A DNA stretch of 40,676 nt, taken from Actinomycetota bacterium (GTDB lineage: Bacteria > Actinomycetota > Humimicrobiia > JAHJRV01). Made by a program: the position numbers and the translations under genes. Positions 25,739-33,608 of this stretch are shown in pieces. The DNA is taken from the NCBI GenBank assembly GCA_018830725.1, contig JAHJRV010000005.1, positions 1-40,676 on the forward strand, in the 5' to 3' direction. The notes beneath the pieces were generated by a model that saw only the letters and a program-made list of their open reading frames with translations, ran no database searches and had not been told where the DNA came from. How positions within the stretch are numbered: position 1 is the stretch's first letter; the number at the start of each line of letters is the position of its first letter.

Positions 25739-25838
25739 AAGATACCTCCTAACATAGAAAGCTTCTTTTTATTATTTTATTAATAACTTATTATCATTTT
25801 TGTTTAATAATATTTTAACAAAAGTAAGGATATAGTTG

Positions 25839-25847
25839 TGTTATAAT
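25839..25847 (+). promoter_or_regulatory. Predicted extended -10 promoter upstream of the cooC region
   Basis: TGTTATAAT fits TGnTATAAT. A TTAACA hexamer upstream (25815-25820) is 21 nt away, too far for a normal -35. The leader would run from about 25854 and include the hairpin at 25885-25904. Confidence 0.45.
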
Positions 25848-25884
25848 TTTTTGATATGATTTTAGGAATAAATTAGAAAGAAAC

Positions 25885-25904
25885 CCAACGGTTTTAGTCG
25901 TTGG
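25885..25904. repeat. REP-like palindrome CCAACG-N8-CGTTGG
   Basis: This perfect 6-bp inverted repeat around GTTTTAGT lies in the 5' leader of the cooC region. It resembles the other TTTAG-centred palindromes in the window (10104, 26911). Confidence 0.6.
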
Positions 25905-25967
25905 AGGTGTCACAGTAGTCTATCAAAAAAATTTTAATAATCATAAGAGTTTTCAAAGGAGATAAGT

Positions 25968-26093
25968 GTGCCACATAGTGATGTTTATATTGGCAATGAG
26001 CTCTTTATAATGCTGGATATTTTTTATCCAGTGCGTAAGGACTTTATAAAGAAATTCAAAATTCAATTTGTAAAAAATAAGAGGGTTGAATGA
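25968..26093 (+). CDS. Possible 41-residue protein overlapping the cooC start
   Basis: A GTG at 25968 lies 5 nt after AAAGGAGAT and opens a 41-codon frame ending in TGA, which overlaps the cooC ATG as ATGA. The product begins MPHSDVYIGNELFIMLDIF and ends in a basic helix (RKDFIKKFKIQFVKNKRVE). I do not recognise it. Support is the good ribosome-binding site and the translational-coupling overlap. Against it, the same bases form a nested inverted repeat, and codon statistics of so short a frame mean little. It could instead be a leader peptide for cooC. Confidence 0.4.
   Translation: MPHSDVYIGNELFIMLDIFYPVRKDFIKKFKIQFVKNKRVE
26003..26051. promoter_or_regulatory. Nested inverted repeat just upstream of cooC
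   Basis: The outer arms CTTTATAA (26003-26010) and TTATAAAG (26044-26051) enclose a perfect inner hairpin, CTGGATA-TTTTT-TATCCAG (26013-26031). This could form a bulged RNA stem 38 nt before the cooC ATG. It coincides with the possible 41-codon frame. Confidence 0.45.
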
Positions 26094-26896
26094 AGGGATT
26101 TAAAATAGCTATAAGTGGTAAAGGTGGTGTCGGAAAAACAACTATTGCAGGAACACTCGCTTTTATTTATGAATTAGATAAGAAAAAGGTATTGGTTGTG
26201 GATGCTGATCCCAATACAAATCTCGCATCTGTTTTAGGAATAAGTTATGCCCAGTCTTCTCAAATCACCCCCATATCTGAAATGATAGAACTCATAGAGG
26301 AGAGAACTGGAGCAAAGCCTGGAACTTATGGTACTTTCTTTAAGATGAATCCAAAAGTTGATGATATCCCTGATAAATACTGCCATAAAATAAATGGAAT
26401 TAAACTACTCATCATGGGAACAGTAAAGAAGGGTGGTTCCGGATGTGTTTGCCCTGAAAATGTTTTGCTTAAAAGATTGGTATCTCATCTTATTTTAAGA
26501 AGAGATGAAGTTGTGATAATGGATATGGCAGCGGGGGTAGAACATTTAGGTAGGGCTACTGCAAGTGCAGTGGATTCTTTAATAATAGTAGTAGAACCTG
26601 GACAAAGGAGTATACAAACCGCTTTTACTATGAAAAAACTTGCGGGTGAAATTGGTTTAAAAAATATTTATATAATACTCAATAAGGTTAGAACAAAAGA
26701 TGAAGAAAAGTTATTAAAAGAGAGATTATATGATTTTGAAATTTTAGGAACTATATATTTTAGTGAAAAAATTCGCTTAGCAGATCTGGGTCAGAAAATC
26801 CCTTTTAAAGTTGATAAGGAGTTTGTGAAGAATCTTAATCAAATAAAGAAGAAGCTGGATACCAAAATAACCCAAAAAAAATCACAAATCTATTAA
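26090..26896 (+). CDS. cooC: CooC-type nickel-insertion ATPase
   Basis: The 268-residue MinD/ParA-fold ATPase has the P-loop GKGGVGKTT (about residues 10-18), VLVVDADPNTNLASVLG as the switch region, and a CVC metal-binding motif at residues 119-121 in GSGCVCPENVLLKRL, the hallmark of CooC. The downstream DMAAGVEHLGRATA and ILNKVR segments fit too. CooC loads nickel into carbon monoxide dehydrogenase (or the CODH part of acetyl-CoA synthase). No CODH gene lies in this window. The last codons overlap a copy of the dispersed 3' element. The neighbouring nfnAB fits an acetogenic or CO-linked redox metabolism, which is inference. Confidence 0.92.
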   Translation: MKGFKIAISGKGGVGKTTIAGTLAFIYELDKKKVLVVDADPNTNLASVLGISYAQSSQITPISEMIELIEERTGAKPGTYGTFFKMNPKVDDIPDKYCHKINGIKLLIMGTVKKGGSGCVCPENVLLKRLVSHLILRRDEVVIMDMAAGVEHLGRATASAVDSLIIVVEPGQRSIQTAFTMKKLAGEIGLKNIYIILNKVRTKDEEKLLKERLYDFEILGTIYFSEKIRLADLGQKIPFKVDKEFVKNLNQIKKKLDTKITQKKSQIY

Positions 26897-26904
26897 TAAA
26901 AATT
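26880..26904 (+). repeat. Dispersed 3' element, partial copy overlapping the cooC stop
   Basis: The stretch with TCACAAATCTATTAATA matches 37142-37158 (CCACAAATCTATTAATA) nearly base for base, and continues AAAATTA against GAGATTA. It supplies the last four codons and stop of cooC. Confidence 0.55.
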
Positions 26905-26910
26905 AAGTAG

Positions 26911-26929
26911 GGAAGGCTTTAGCCTTGCC
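26911..26929. repeat. REP-like palindrome, second copy of the GCAAGGCT element
   Basis: GGAAGGCT-TT-AGCCTTGCC is the same as 10104-10121 with one mismatch in the left arm. It lies 14 nt after the cooC stop. Confidence 0.7.
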
Positions 26930-26994
26930 TTGTAAAAACAATGTCATAGTAATAAATAAAATTTAGAAAAATATAATGTATGTAGTTTATAATT

Positions 26995-27115
26995 GCAACC
27001 TTAAAGGGTTGCCCTACATATGTAGCCCCTCCCTTAATGGGAAGTAGTTTAATAATAAGCATTTTCCTTTAGTTCCCCTCCCTTGATGGGAGGGGGTAGG
27101 GGGAGGGTGAAAAAT
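26995..27115. repeat. Composite repeat: hairpin, CTACATATGTAG palindrome and G/C-rich hairpin (copy C)
   Basis: In order, the region holds a GCAACC...GGGTTGC hairpin (26995-27012), the palindrome CTACATATGTAG (27014-27025, also at 3992-4003) and C-rich/G-rich units like those at 3850 and 11503. It fills the gap between cooC and nfnA. The shared order of palindrome and G/C-rich block suggests one composite mobile or recombination-prone element. Confidence 0.72.
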
Positions 27116-27177
27116 TGTTTAACTTAAATCAAATTAGTAAAATTTTTTAAATCTTTAAAATAGAAAGAGAGGGATAC

Positions 27178-28014
27178 ATGTATAAAATTGTAAGAAGAGA
27201 AGTACTTGCAGAAGATAGCGACCTCTTTGAAATTCATGCTCCAGAAATTGCTAAAAAAGCAAAAGCGGGTCAATTTGTAATAATAAGAATTAATGAGACT
27301 GGAGAAAGAATACCACTTACTCTTGCTGATTTTGATGCTAAGAAAGGAACTATCACTTTGGTTGCATTAAGAGTGGGAAAAACAACCCATCTTTTAAGCA
27401 CATTAAAAGCTGAGGACGAGATATTAGATGTTGTTGGTCCTTTAGGAAATCCAACCGAGATTGATAATTACGGAAGAGTCATTTGTGTTGGTGGTGGATT
27501 GGGAATTGCTACTATAATTACAATTTGTAAGGCACTTAAAGATGCTGGAAATTATGTTATAGGAATTATAGGTGCAAGAACAAAAAATCTTATAATTTTT
27601 GAGGATAAGTTGAGAGGAATATGTAATGAACTTCATATTTCAACCGATGACGGTTCCTATGGACATCACGGATTTGTTACTGATATATTAAAAAAATTGC
27701 TTGACGAGGATAATCCTATAGATGCAATCTGGGCTATTGGACCTGCTATAATGATGAAATTTGTCTGCAAAACTACAGAATCATATAAAATTAAAACTAT
27801 TGTCAGTTTAAATCCTATCATGGTAGATGGAACAGGTATGTGTGGTGCTTGTAGAGTTGAAGTTGATGATAAAACTAAATTTACATGTGTTCATGGACCA
27901 GAATTTGATGGGCATAAAGTAAATTGGGATTTACTACTCTCTCGTCAACAGATGTATCTTAATAGTGAAAAACTATCTTTAGATGAATTTAAGAAAAAGA
28001 TAGGAAGACAATAA
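27178..28014 (+). CDS. nfnA: NfnA / SudB: FNR-like subunit of NADH-dependent ferredoxin:NADP+ oxidoreductase
   Basis: The 278-residue protein has an FAD domain (about 1-95; AGQFVIIRINETGERIPLTL), an NAD domain (about 97-210; VGGGLGIATIITICKAL) and a C-terminal [2Fe-2S] site. Likely ligands are Asp217 (VDGTG) and Cys222, Cys225 and Cys237 (MCGACR ... C), the one-Asp/three-Cys set known in sulfide dehydrogenase/NfnA. With the next gene it forms the flavin-based electron-bifurcating NfnAB complex, which couples NADH and reduced ferredoxin to NADP+ reduction. A sulfide dehydrogenase (SudBA) activity is the alternative name. It has a GAGAGGG site 4 nt before the ATG, and nfnB starts 2 nt after its stop. 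Confidence 0.93.
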   Translation: MYKIVRREVLAEDSDLFEIHAPEIAKKAKAGQFVIIRINETGERIPLTLADFDAKKGTITLVALRVGKTTHLLSTLKAEDEILDVVGPLGNPTEIDNYGRVICVGGGLGIATIITICKALKDAGNYVIGIIGARTKNLIIFEDKLRGICNELHISTDDGSYGHHGFVTDILKKLLDEDNPIDAIWAIGPAIMMKFVCKTTESYKIKTIVSLNPIMVDGTGMCGACRVEVDDKTKFTCVHGPEFDGHKVNWDLLLSRQQMYLNSEKLSLDEFKKKIGRQ

Positions 28015-28016
28015 GA

Positions 28017-29456
28017 GTGAAAGAGAAAAGAGAAATGAGAAAAGAGGAAAGGAAAAAGAGGAAACCCAGTAAAAGAAAATTAAAAGTTGTTATACCACAG
28101 CAGGAAATAGAAGTAAGAATTAAAAATTTTAATGAAGTCCCTTTTGGTTACAGTGAAGAGCAAGCAATTGAAGAAGCTAAAAGATGTCTTCAATGCAAAA
28201 AACCTAAATGTATTGAGGGATGTCCTGTAGATGTTGATATTCCAGCATTTATAAAATTAATAGAAGATGGCAAGTTTGATAAAGCTGCAAAGAAGATAAA
28301 AGAAAAAAACAGCCTTCCAGCTGTATGTGGAAGAGTTTGTCCTCAGGAAGACCAGTGTGAAAAGGTATGTGTTTTGGGAAGAAAGAAAGAATTTGAACCA
28401 GTAGCAATTGGGGGACTTGAAAGATTTGCCGCTGATTGGGAAGCTGAACATGGAACAGTTGAGGTTCCTGAGATACCTCCATCAACAGGTAAAAAAGTTG
28501 CAGTTGTGGGGTCAGGACCCGCAGGGCTTACATGTGCATCTGATCTTGTTAGAATGGGACACCAGATTACTCTATTTGAGTCACTTCATAAGTCAGGTGG
28601 GGTTCTGGTTTATGGTATTCCTGAATTTAGACTTCCGAAAAAAATAGTACAAAGAGAGGTTGATTATATTAAGAGTCTTGGGGTCGATTTAAGAGTGAAT
28701 TCATTGATTGGTAAACTATATACAATTAATGAATTGAAAGGAAAATATGATGCAATATTTTTAGGAACTGGTGCTGGTCTTCCAATGTTCTTAGGGATTC
28801 CAGGTGAGAATTATAATGGAGTTTATTCAGCTAATGAGTTTCTTACAAGGTCAAATTTGATGAAGGCATATCTTTTCCCAGAGTGGGATACTCCAATAAA
28901 GAGGGGAGAGAAGGTTGCAGTAGTTGGAGGTGGGAATGTCGCAATGGATTCAGCAAGAACTGCACTAAGATTGGGAGCAGATGAGGTTTACCTTGTTTAT
29001 AGAAGAAGTGAAAAGGAGATGCCTGCAAGGATAGAAGAGATTGAAAGAGCTAAAGAAGAGGGTATAAAATTCATGATACTTTCAAATCCAGTTGAAGTAA
29101 TTGGAGAAAATGGTTGGGTAAAAGCTCTTAAATGTATAAAGATGAAATTAGGTGAACCCGATGAGTCGGGTAGAAGAAGACCTATTCCTATACAAGGGTC
29201 TGAGTTTGTATTTAATATAGATTTATTCATAGTGGCAATTGGAACAAGACCAAATCCATTAATTCCCCAATCTACTCTTGATTTAAAGACCACAAAATGG
29301 GGGACAATAGTAGTAAAGGAAGATGTTCCCATGACAAGTATAGATGGGGTTTTTGCTGGTGGTGATATTGTTACAGGAGCTGCCACAGTTATTTTAGCAA
29401 TGGGTGCTGGAAAAGGAGCTGCAAAAGCTATAGATGAATACTTGAAAAAAAAATAA
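28017..29456 (+). CDS. nfnB: NfnB / SudA: GltD-like subunit of NADH-dependent ferredoxin:NADP+ oxidoreductase
   Basis: The 479-residue glutamate-synthase-small-subunit-type flavoprotein has an N-terminal Cys-rich region for iron-sulfur clusters (CLQCKKPKCIEGCPVDVDIP, then CGRVCPQEDQCEKVC). An FAD Rossmann motif (AVVGSGPAGLTCASDL, about residues 161-176) and a second dinucleotide motif (VAVVGGGNVAMDSARTALRL) follow, closed by GVFAGGDIVTGAATVILAMG. No glutamate synthase large subunit is nearby, and the partner is nfnA, so the bifurcating transhydrogenase is the best call. The GTG start is 2 nt after nfnA. The first about 30 residues are very basic (KRKPSKRKLK). Confidence 0.94.
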   Translation: MKEKREMRKEERKKRKPSKRKLKVVIPQQEIEVRIKNFNEVPFGYSEEQAIEEAKRCLQCKKPKCIEGCPVDVDIPAFIKLIEDGKFDKAAKKIKEKNSLPAVCGRVCPQEDQCEKVCVLGRKKEFEPVAIGGLERFAADWEAEHGTVEVPEIPPSTGKKVAVVGSGPAGLTCASDLVRMGHQITLFESLHKSGGVLVYGIPEFRLPKKIVQREVDYIKSLGVDLRVNSLIGKLYTINELKGKYDAIFLGTGAGLPMFLGIPGENYNGVYSANEFLTRSNLMKAYLFPEWDTPIKRGEKVAVVGGGNVAMDSARTALRLGADEVYLVYRRSEKEMPARIEEIERAKEEGIKFMILSNPVEVIGENGWVKALKCIKMKLGEPDESGRRRPIPIQGSEFVFNIDLFIVAIGTRPNPLIPQSTLDLKTTKWGTIVVKEDVPMTSIDGVFAGGDIVTGAATVILAMGAGKGAAKAIDEYLKKK

Positions 29457-29825
29457 AATTCTAATTTAAAAATAAATCCTTCTTATGAACAATTTTCAAT
29501 TTTTATTAGTCTAAAAGTTAGAAATGTTAATATTAAACATAAGATGTACTATACACGAGATAAGTTTACAGTTTGCTCCTTGAAGGACTAATATAATATA
29601 ATAAAAATATTTGTCATTCCTTCCCCTTCGTTACACTCGAGGGTCGAGGACATAGTCTGAAGGAAATCTCATTAAATATATTAAAGAAACTAATAGGATT
29701 TGAACTTTTAGAAATACTGTTTTTAAATAGAATTAGTTTTAAAGAGAAAAAGAATAAAGCACATTCATTTATCTAATAAAGAGCTTATTTTAAAAAGTAA
29801 AATTATTTATAAGAAGGAGGAAAAA
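29457..29825. other. 369-nt gene-free stretch with a small structured patch
   Basis: I see no credible open frame here. A C/G-richer patch at about 29614-29668 contains CTCGA-GGG-TCGAG and flanking CCTTC/GAAGG arms. It looks like a decayed dispersed repeat against the AT-rich background. The 3' end has GAAGGAGG before the next ATG. Confidence 0.5.
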
Positions 29826-30800
29826 ATGGGAAAAAACTCAAAACAAAGTTTCTTTAAAAAAACAAGAATTCTTAAAATTCCTACATTAACTTTATTTTCA
29901 ATGATTCTTGTTCTGATTATGACTATGAATATTGTAGGTTGTGCCATGGTTACTTCAACGTTCAAAAGTTTAAAAACCAATGAAATTGCAAAAGAAACAC
30001 CTTACGTGTTAGAGGAAAAGATACTTTTAGAAGAAGCTGAAAAATCTGATAGAGCTGAATATATTGAAACTGAAGTAGCAACTGGAGGTGAGATTGTTTT
30101 TAATCCTCAAGTTACAACATTGGAAAGAATGATTATTTATCATGGAAATATAGAGTTAGAAGTTGAGAAGGGTAAATTTAGTGAAAAATTTGAACAGATA
30201 GGTAATATTACAAGAGCAGCAGGTGGTTTTGTATCTAATACAAGTAGTAGAGCATATGGAGATGAACCTGCAATAGGGACAATTACAATAAAGGTACCCT
30301 CAGAGAATTTTAATTCAGTTATTGATCAGATAAAAAAACTTGGCAATGTGAAAAATTTAAATACATATGCTGATGAAGTAACCCAGGAATATGTGGATTT
30401 AAATAGTAGACTCAAACATTTCCAGGCTCAAGAAAAGGTTCTTTTACAAATGATGGATAAATCAGGAACGATAGAGGATAGCATTGCTGTACATAGAGAA
30501 CTTTCAAGTGTTCAAGAACAGATTGAGATTATAAAGGGAAGATTAAGATGGTTGGATGAACAGATAAGTTTCTCAACCATAACTATTTCTGTTAGTGAAC
30601 CACATGTAAAACCTCAGCCATATCCAATTAGGTGGGAATTTCTGGATACTCTTAGAGAAGGTGTTAGAGCAATTATTAAAGTAATTGATGGTTTGGTCCT
30701 TTTTATGATGATAATCTCACCAATAGTATTTTTAGTGGTTATAGGATTTCTTATTGTTAGGTATGTATTGAAAAGAAGAAAAAGCAAAAAAGAAATCTAA
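29826..30800 (+). CDS. DUF4349 family lipoprotein
   Basis: The 324-residue protein has a hydrophobic N-terminal segment (about 18-36) ending in the lipobox IVGC, with lipidated Cys39. An acidic linker (about 55-90) leads to a DUF4349 domain at about 100-315. MIIYHGNIELEVEKGKFSEKF starts the domain, TITIKVPSENFNSVIDQIKK and YVDLNSRLKHFQAQEKVLLQ (coiled coil) are in the middle, and DEQISFSTITISVSE is at the end. A last membrane helix (about 290-315) and a basic tail follow, so the protein would be tethered at both ends. The function of this family is not established. It has a GAAGGAGG ribosome-binding site. A copy of the dispersed element begins immediately after its stop. Confidence 0.88.
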   Translation: MGKNSKQSFFKKTRILKIPTLTLFSMILVLIMTMNIVGCAMVTSTFKSLKTNEIAKETPYVLEEKILLEEAEKSDRAEYIETEVATGGEIVFNPQVTTLERMIIYHGNIELEVEKGKFSEKFEQIGNITRAAGGFVSNTSSRAYGDEPAIGTITIKVPSENFNSVIDQIKKLGNVKNLNTYADEVTQEYVDLNSRLKHFQAQEKVLLQMMDKSGTIEDSIAVHRELSSVQEQIEIIKGRLRWLDEQISFSTITISVSEPHVKPQPYPIRWEFLDTLREGVRAIIKVIDGLVLFMMIISPIVFLVVIGFLIVRYVLKRRKSKKEI

Positions 30801-30862
30801 AATAGCTTAGAAACTATGCCACAAAGCGATTAATAGAAATTAGATTATATAAAATATTAAAT
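30801..30862 (+). repeat. Dispersed 3' element, copy 2
   Basis: It contains CTTAGAAACTATGCCACAAA followed by GCGATTAATAGAAATTAGAT, matching the copies at 37122 and 38080. It starts the base after the DUF4349 stop codon. The rest of 30863-31053 shows nothing recognisable. Confidence 0.72.
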
Positions 30863-31053
30863 CCTTCTCTTCTATTTTCTTTTTAAGTTAATTAGAGATC
30901 AAATTTAGAGGATCATTAAATGTACTTACCTTTCAGTCCTCTTAGCATTGAGTTTAGGGTAATAGCAAAAAATAAATAAAGTGATATGTTAAAATTATTT
31001 AAAAAGATTATTTAATAATATTTTAATTTATATTCATTTAGTAGCGAGACAAG

Positions 31054-31290
31054 ATGAAAAATAAGAAAGATAAAAAGTTTGAGTTAATTACTTCATTTGC
31101 TATTGGATTTTGTGTTGGAGTTTTAATCGCTCCGAGAACAGGAGAGGAAACAAGAAAGATATTATCAGAAATAGGAAAACAATATATCCAGAAATCATCA
31201 GATTGGTTAAATGAGAAAATAGCTCAATTTTCAGAAATAACAGAGCAGTATGCTGAAAATATAAAGGAATATCTGGAAGATATAAAATAA
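31054..31290 (+). CDS. YtxH-domain small membrane protein
   Basis: The 78-residue protein has a short basic start (MKNKKDKKFE), one membrane helix (about 10-27; ITSFAIGFCVGVLIAPRTGE) whose APRTGEETRK exit is the YtxH signature, and an amphipathic C-terminal helix. YtxH proteins are small general-stress-associated membrane proteins of unknown biochemical role. It is 27 nt before the DUF951 gene and probably co-transcribed with ychF. Confidence 0.83.
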   Translation: MKNKKDKKFELITSFAIGFCVGVLIAPRTGEETRKILSEIGKQYIQKSSDWLNEKIAQFSEITEQYAENIKEYLEDIK

Positions 31291-31317
31291 AAGTTATATA
31301 TTTGAGGATTAAAATAA

Positions 31318-31530
31318 TTGGTAAAGACCACGACTATTAAAATAGGTGATTTAGTAAAATTAAAAAAGAATCATCCATGTGGAAAAAACAGATGGCAAGT
31401 TTTTAGGGTTGGAATGGATATTGGGCTCGAGTGTCAAGGATGCGGAAGAAAAATAAAGTTGATAAGAAGAGAATTTAATAGAAGATTTAGAGGGTATTTA
31501 AAAGAGGAGCTTAAAGAAAAGGAAATGTAG
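31318..31530 (+). CDS. DUF951 family protein
   Basis: The 70-residue protein has the pattern IGDLVKLKKNHPCGKNRWQV, then RVGMDIGLECQGCGRKIKL. The cysteines (one in NHPCG and two in CQGC) form a likely zinc ribbon. It is typical of DUF951, which sits next to ychF in many Gram-positive bacteria. TTG is the start behind TTGAGGAT. Its stop codon directly abuts the ychF ATG, with no spacer, so translation is probably coupled. Binding of nucleic acid is possible but not shown. Confidence 0.87.
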   Translation: MVKTTTIKIGDLVKLKKNHPCGKNRWQVFRVGMDIGLECQGCGRKIKLIRREFNRRFRGYLKEELKEKEM

Positions 31531-32625
31531 ATGAAGATAGGGATAGTTGGACTTCCTAATGTAGGTAAGTCCACTTTTTTTAATGCTTTAACTAAACAAA
31601 ATGCAAAGATTGATAGGTATCCATTTACTACGGTTAAACCAAATTTAGGTGATGTAGAAATACCTGATAAAAGATTAAAAGCACTTAAAAATGTATTTAA
31701 TCCAAAGAGAGTAGTGTCAACTTCAATAAATTTTTTAGATGTTGCTGGATTGGTCAAAGGAGCCAGTCATGGGGAAGGTCTGGGCAACAATTTTTTAGCA
31801 CAAATACGAGATACTGATGCAATTGTTCATGTTGTACGTTGCTTTGAAGATATAAATGTAGCTCACATTAATACAGTTCTTTCTCCAAAAAGGGATATTG
31901 AAATAGTTGATTTAGAATTGATTTTGGCTGATCTTTCTACTATTGAGAAAAGCTTAGAAAAAACTAAAATAGCAAGTAAATCTGGAAAAAAGGAAGAACT
32001 TAAGAGATTAGAAGTTTTAACAAAGATAAGAGATTCTTTACAAAAAGGTGATTCAGTAAGAGCTATTAGGTTAAAGGAACATGAGTTAAGAATAATAAAA
32101 GGATTAAACCTCCTAACACAAAAACCAGTTGTTTATGTTGCAAATGTTGAGGAAGATTATTACAAGACTAATAAGAGCAAAGAACTTGTCAAAGAAGTTG
32201 AAGATATTGCTAAGTTAGATAAAGCTGAAGTTATGATAATATCTGCAAAAATTTTACAGGAATTATCGGAATTACCAGATGAAAATGCTCAAGAATTTGC
32301 AAAGGATATGAAAATTCCATATGAGGGACTAAGTGAATTTATAAGAGCAAGTTACAAGCTTTTAGATATTATTACATTTTTTACCGGGAACGAAAATGAG
32401 GTTCATGCCTGGACCATAAAAAGAAACACACCTGTAGTAAAAGCTGCGGGAAAAATACACTCCGATATGGAAAAAGGCTTTATAAAAGCTGAAGTTACAA
32501 ACTGGGAGGATTTATCGGATGCAGGTTCAATATCTAAGGTAAAGGAGATGGGAACTTATAGAGTTGAAGGTAGAGATTATTTAGTAAAAGATGGTGATGT
32601 AATATATATTCACTTCCACAGGTAA
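31531..32625 (+). CDS. ychF: Redox-regulated ATPase/GTPase YchF
   Basis: The 364-residue Obg-family P-loop protein has the G1 motif GLPNVGKSTFFNALT (about 5-19) and G2/G3 (YPFTTVKPNLGDVEIPDKR, FLDVAGLVKGAS). A coiled insertion follows (about 130-200), and a C-terminal TGS domain (about 280-362) with FTGNENEVHAWTIKR and the end VKDGDVIYIHFHR. A noncanonical NxxE-type G4 (VANVEEDY) fits YchF's preference for ATP. It interacts with ribosomes in other bacteria. The gene begins immediately after the DUF951 stop. Confidence 0.97.
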   Translation: MKIGIVGLPNVGKSTFFNALTKQNAKIDRYPFTTVKPNLGDVEIPDKRLKALKNVFNPKRVVSTSINFLDVAGLVKGASHGEGLGNNFLAQIRDTDAIVHVVRCFEDINVAHINTVLSPKRDIEIVDLELILADLSTIEKSLEKTKIASKSGKKEELKRLEVLTKIRDSLQKGDSVRAIRLKEHELRIIKGLNLLTQKPVVYVANVEEDYYKTNKSKELVKEVEDIAKLDKAEVMIISAKILQELSELPDENAQEFAKDMKIPYEGLSEFIRASYKLLDIITFFTGNENEVHAWTIKRNTPVVKAAGKIHSDMEKGFIKAEVTNWEDLSDAGSISKVKEMGTYRVEGRDYLVKDGDVIYIHFHR

Positions 32626-32672
32626 TGTATTATTTTTAAAGAATTTAAAACTTTTTTTAGAAGGTGGAGAGT

Positions 32673-33572
32673 TTGTCAGGAGAAATAGTTGATTATGAGG
32701 ATTATGATTACAGAGAATTTTGGAGTGGTAAAAAAAGAAGCTATGAGCACCTTTCTGAAATTTATGCTTTAAAAAAACTTATTTCTAAGAAAGGGAAAAG
32801 ATTTATTGATATTGGTGGAGGGTATGGTAGACTCTCAAGTACTTACATTAATTTATTTCCTCAGACAGTTTTATTGGATTATTCTCTCAAAAATCTTTCA
32901 GTAGCAAAAAAAGAACTATCCAAGAGATCGAAGTCTAAGATTTTTTTTGTGGCATCGGATGCCTACGATATGCCTTTTAAAAATTTCACGTTTGATTTTG
33001 CTATTTCTATAAGATTGATACATCATCTTACTCAACCTCAGAACTTTTTCGATGAAATAAGCAGGATTTTAACACCTCAGAGCTTTTTTATTTTAGAATA
33101 TGCAAATAAGAGAAATCTCAAAAGAATGGGGAAATTCTTAATTAGAAAGGGAGCAGAAAATCCATTTTTTTATGAGCCTTCAATGATTGGAAAAAATATA
33201 TACAATTTTCATCCTAAATTTATCAGTGATAAGTTAAAATTAGCTGAGTTTAAAATTCTTAAAATTTTAAGTGTATCCAATTTTAGATTAAATTTTATAA
33301 AAAATATAATAAATCCAGAAATTCTCTCGAAGATAGATAATATAGTTCAATTACCTCTTGGCTTAATAAAAACTGGACCGTCAATTTTTGTGTTATCTCA
33401 AAAGAGGAATGAAAAAACTATAAAGATCTCTTCTGCTATTGAAAAAATTCCGTGGAAATGTATTTATTGTAAAAGTGATATTATAGATGAAAAAGAAGAT
33501 GAACTAATCTGTAATCAATGTGGTGCTAAATTCCCAATAATAGGTGGTATATATGATTTCAGAAAAAAATAA
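32673..33572 (+). CDS. Class I SAM-dependent methyltransferase with C-terminal Trm112-like zinc ribbon
   Basis: From the TTG at 32673 (AAGGTGG five nt upstream; a GTG at 32664 overlaps this site) the product has 299 residues. The methyltransferase core is at about 45-155: FIDIGGGYGRLSS is the SAM motif I, LLDYSL the acidic strand 2, FVASDAYDMPFKNFTFDFAI motif II-III, then HHLTQPQNFFDEISRIL. The C-terminal about 35 residues carry CIYCKSDI ... CNQCGAKFPIIGGIYDF, a Trm112p-like ribbon with two CxxC pairs. The substrate is unknown. Such fusions occur in surface-glycan and lipid modification loci. It precedes selA by 36 nt. Confidence 0.85.
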   Translation: MSGEIVDYEDYDYREFWSGKKRSYEHLSEIYALKKLISKKGKRFIDIGGGYGRLSSTYINLFPQTVLLDYSLKNLSVAKKELSKRSKSKIFFVASDAYDMPFKNFTFDFAISIRLIHHLTQPQNFFDEISRILTPQSFFILEYANKRNLKRMGKFLIRKGAENPFFYEPSMIGKNIYNFHPKFISDKLKLAEFKILKILSVSNFRLNFIKNIINPEILSKIDNIVQLPLGLIKTGPSIFVLSQKRNEKTIKISSAIEKIPWKCIYCKSDIIDEKEDELICNQCGAKFPIIGGIYDFRKK

Positions 33573-33608
33573 AATAGGTATTTTATAGAAAGAGTAAGGG
33601 TGAAATTT

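Noticed and set aside
25885-25904. End of an IS200/IS605 insertion sequence
   Set aside because: The hairpin resembles such ends, but no transposase gene, second end or target duplication is present.
28249-29386. Minus-strand open frames within nfnB
   Set aside because: Leu/His-rich products without domains, opposite a well-supported flavoprotein gene.
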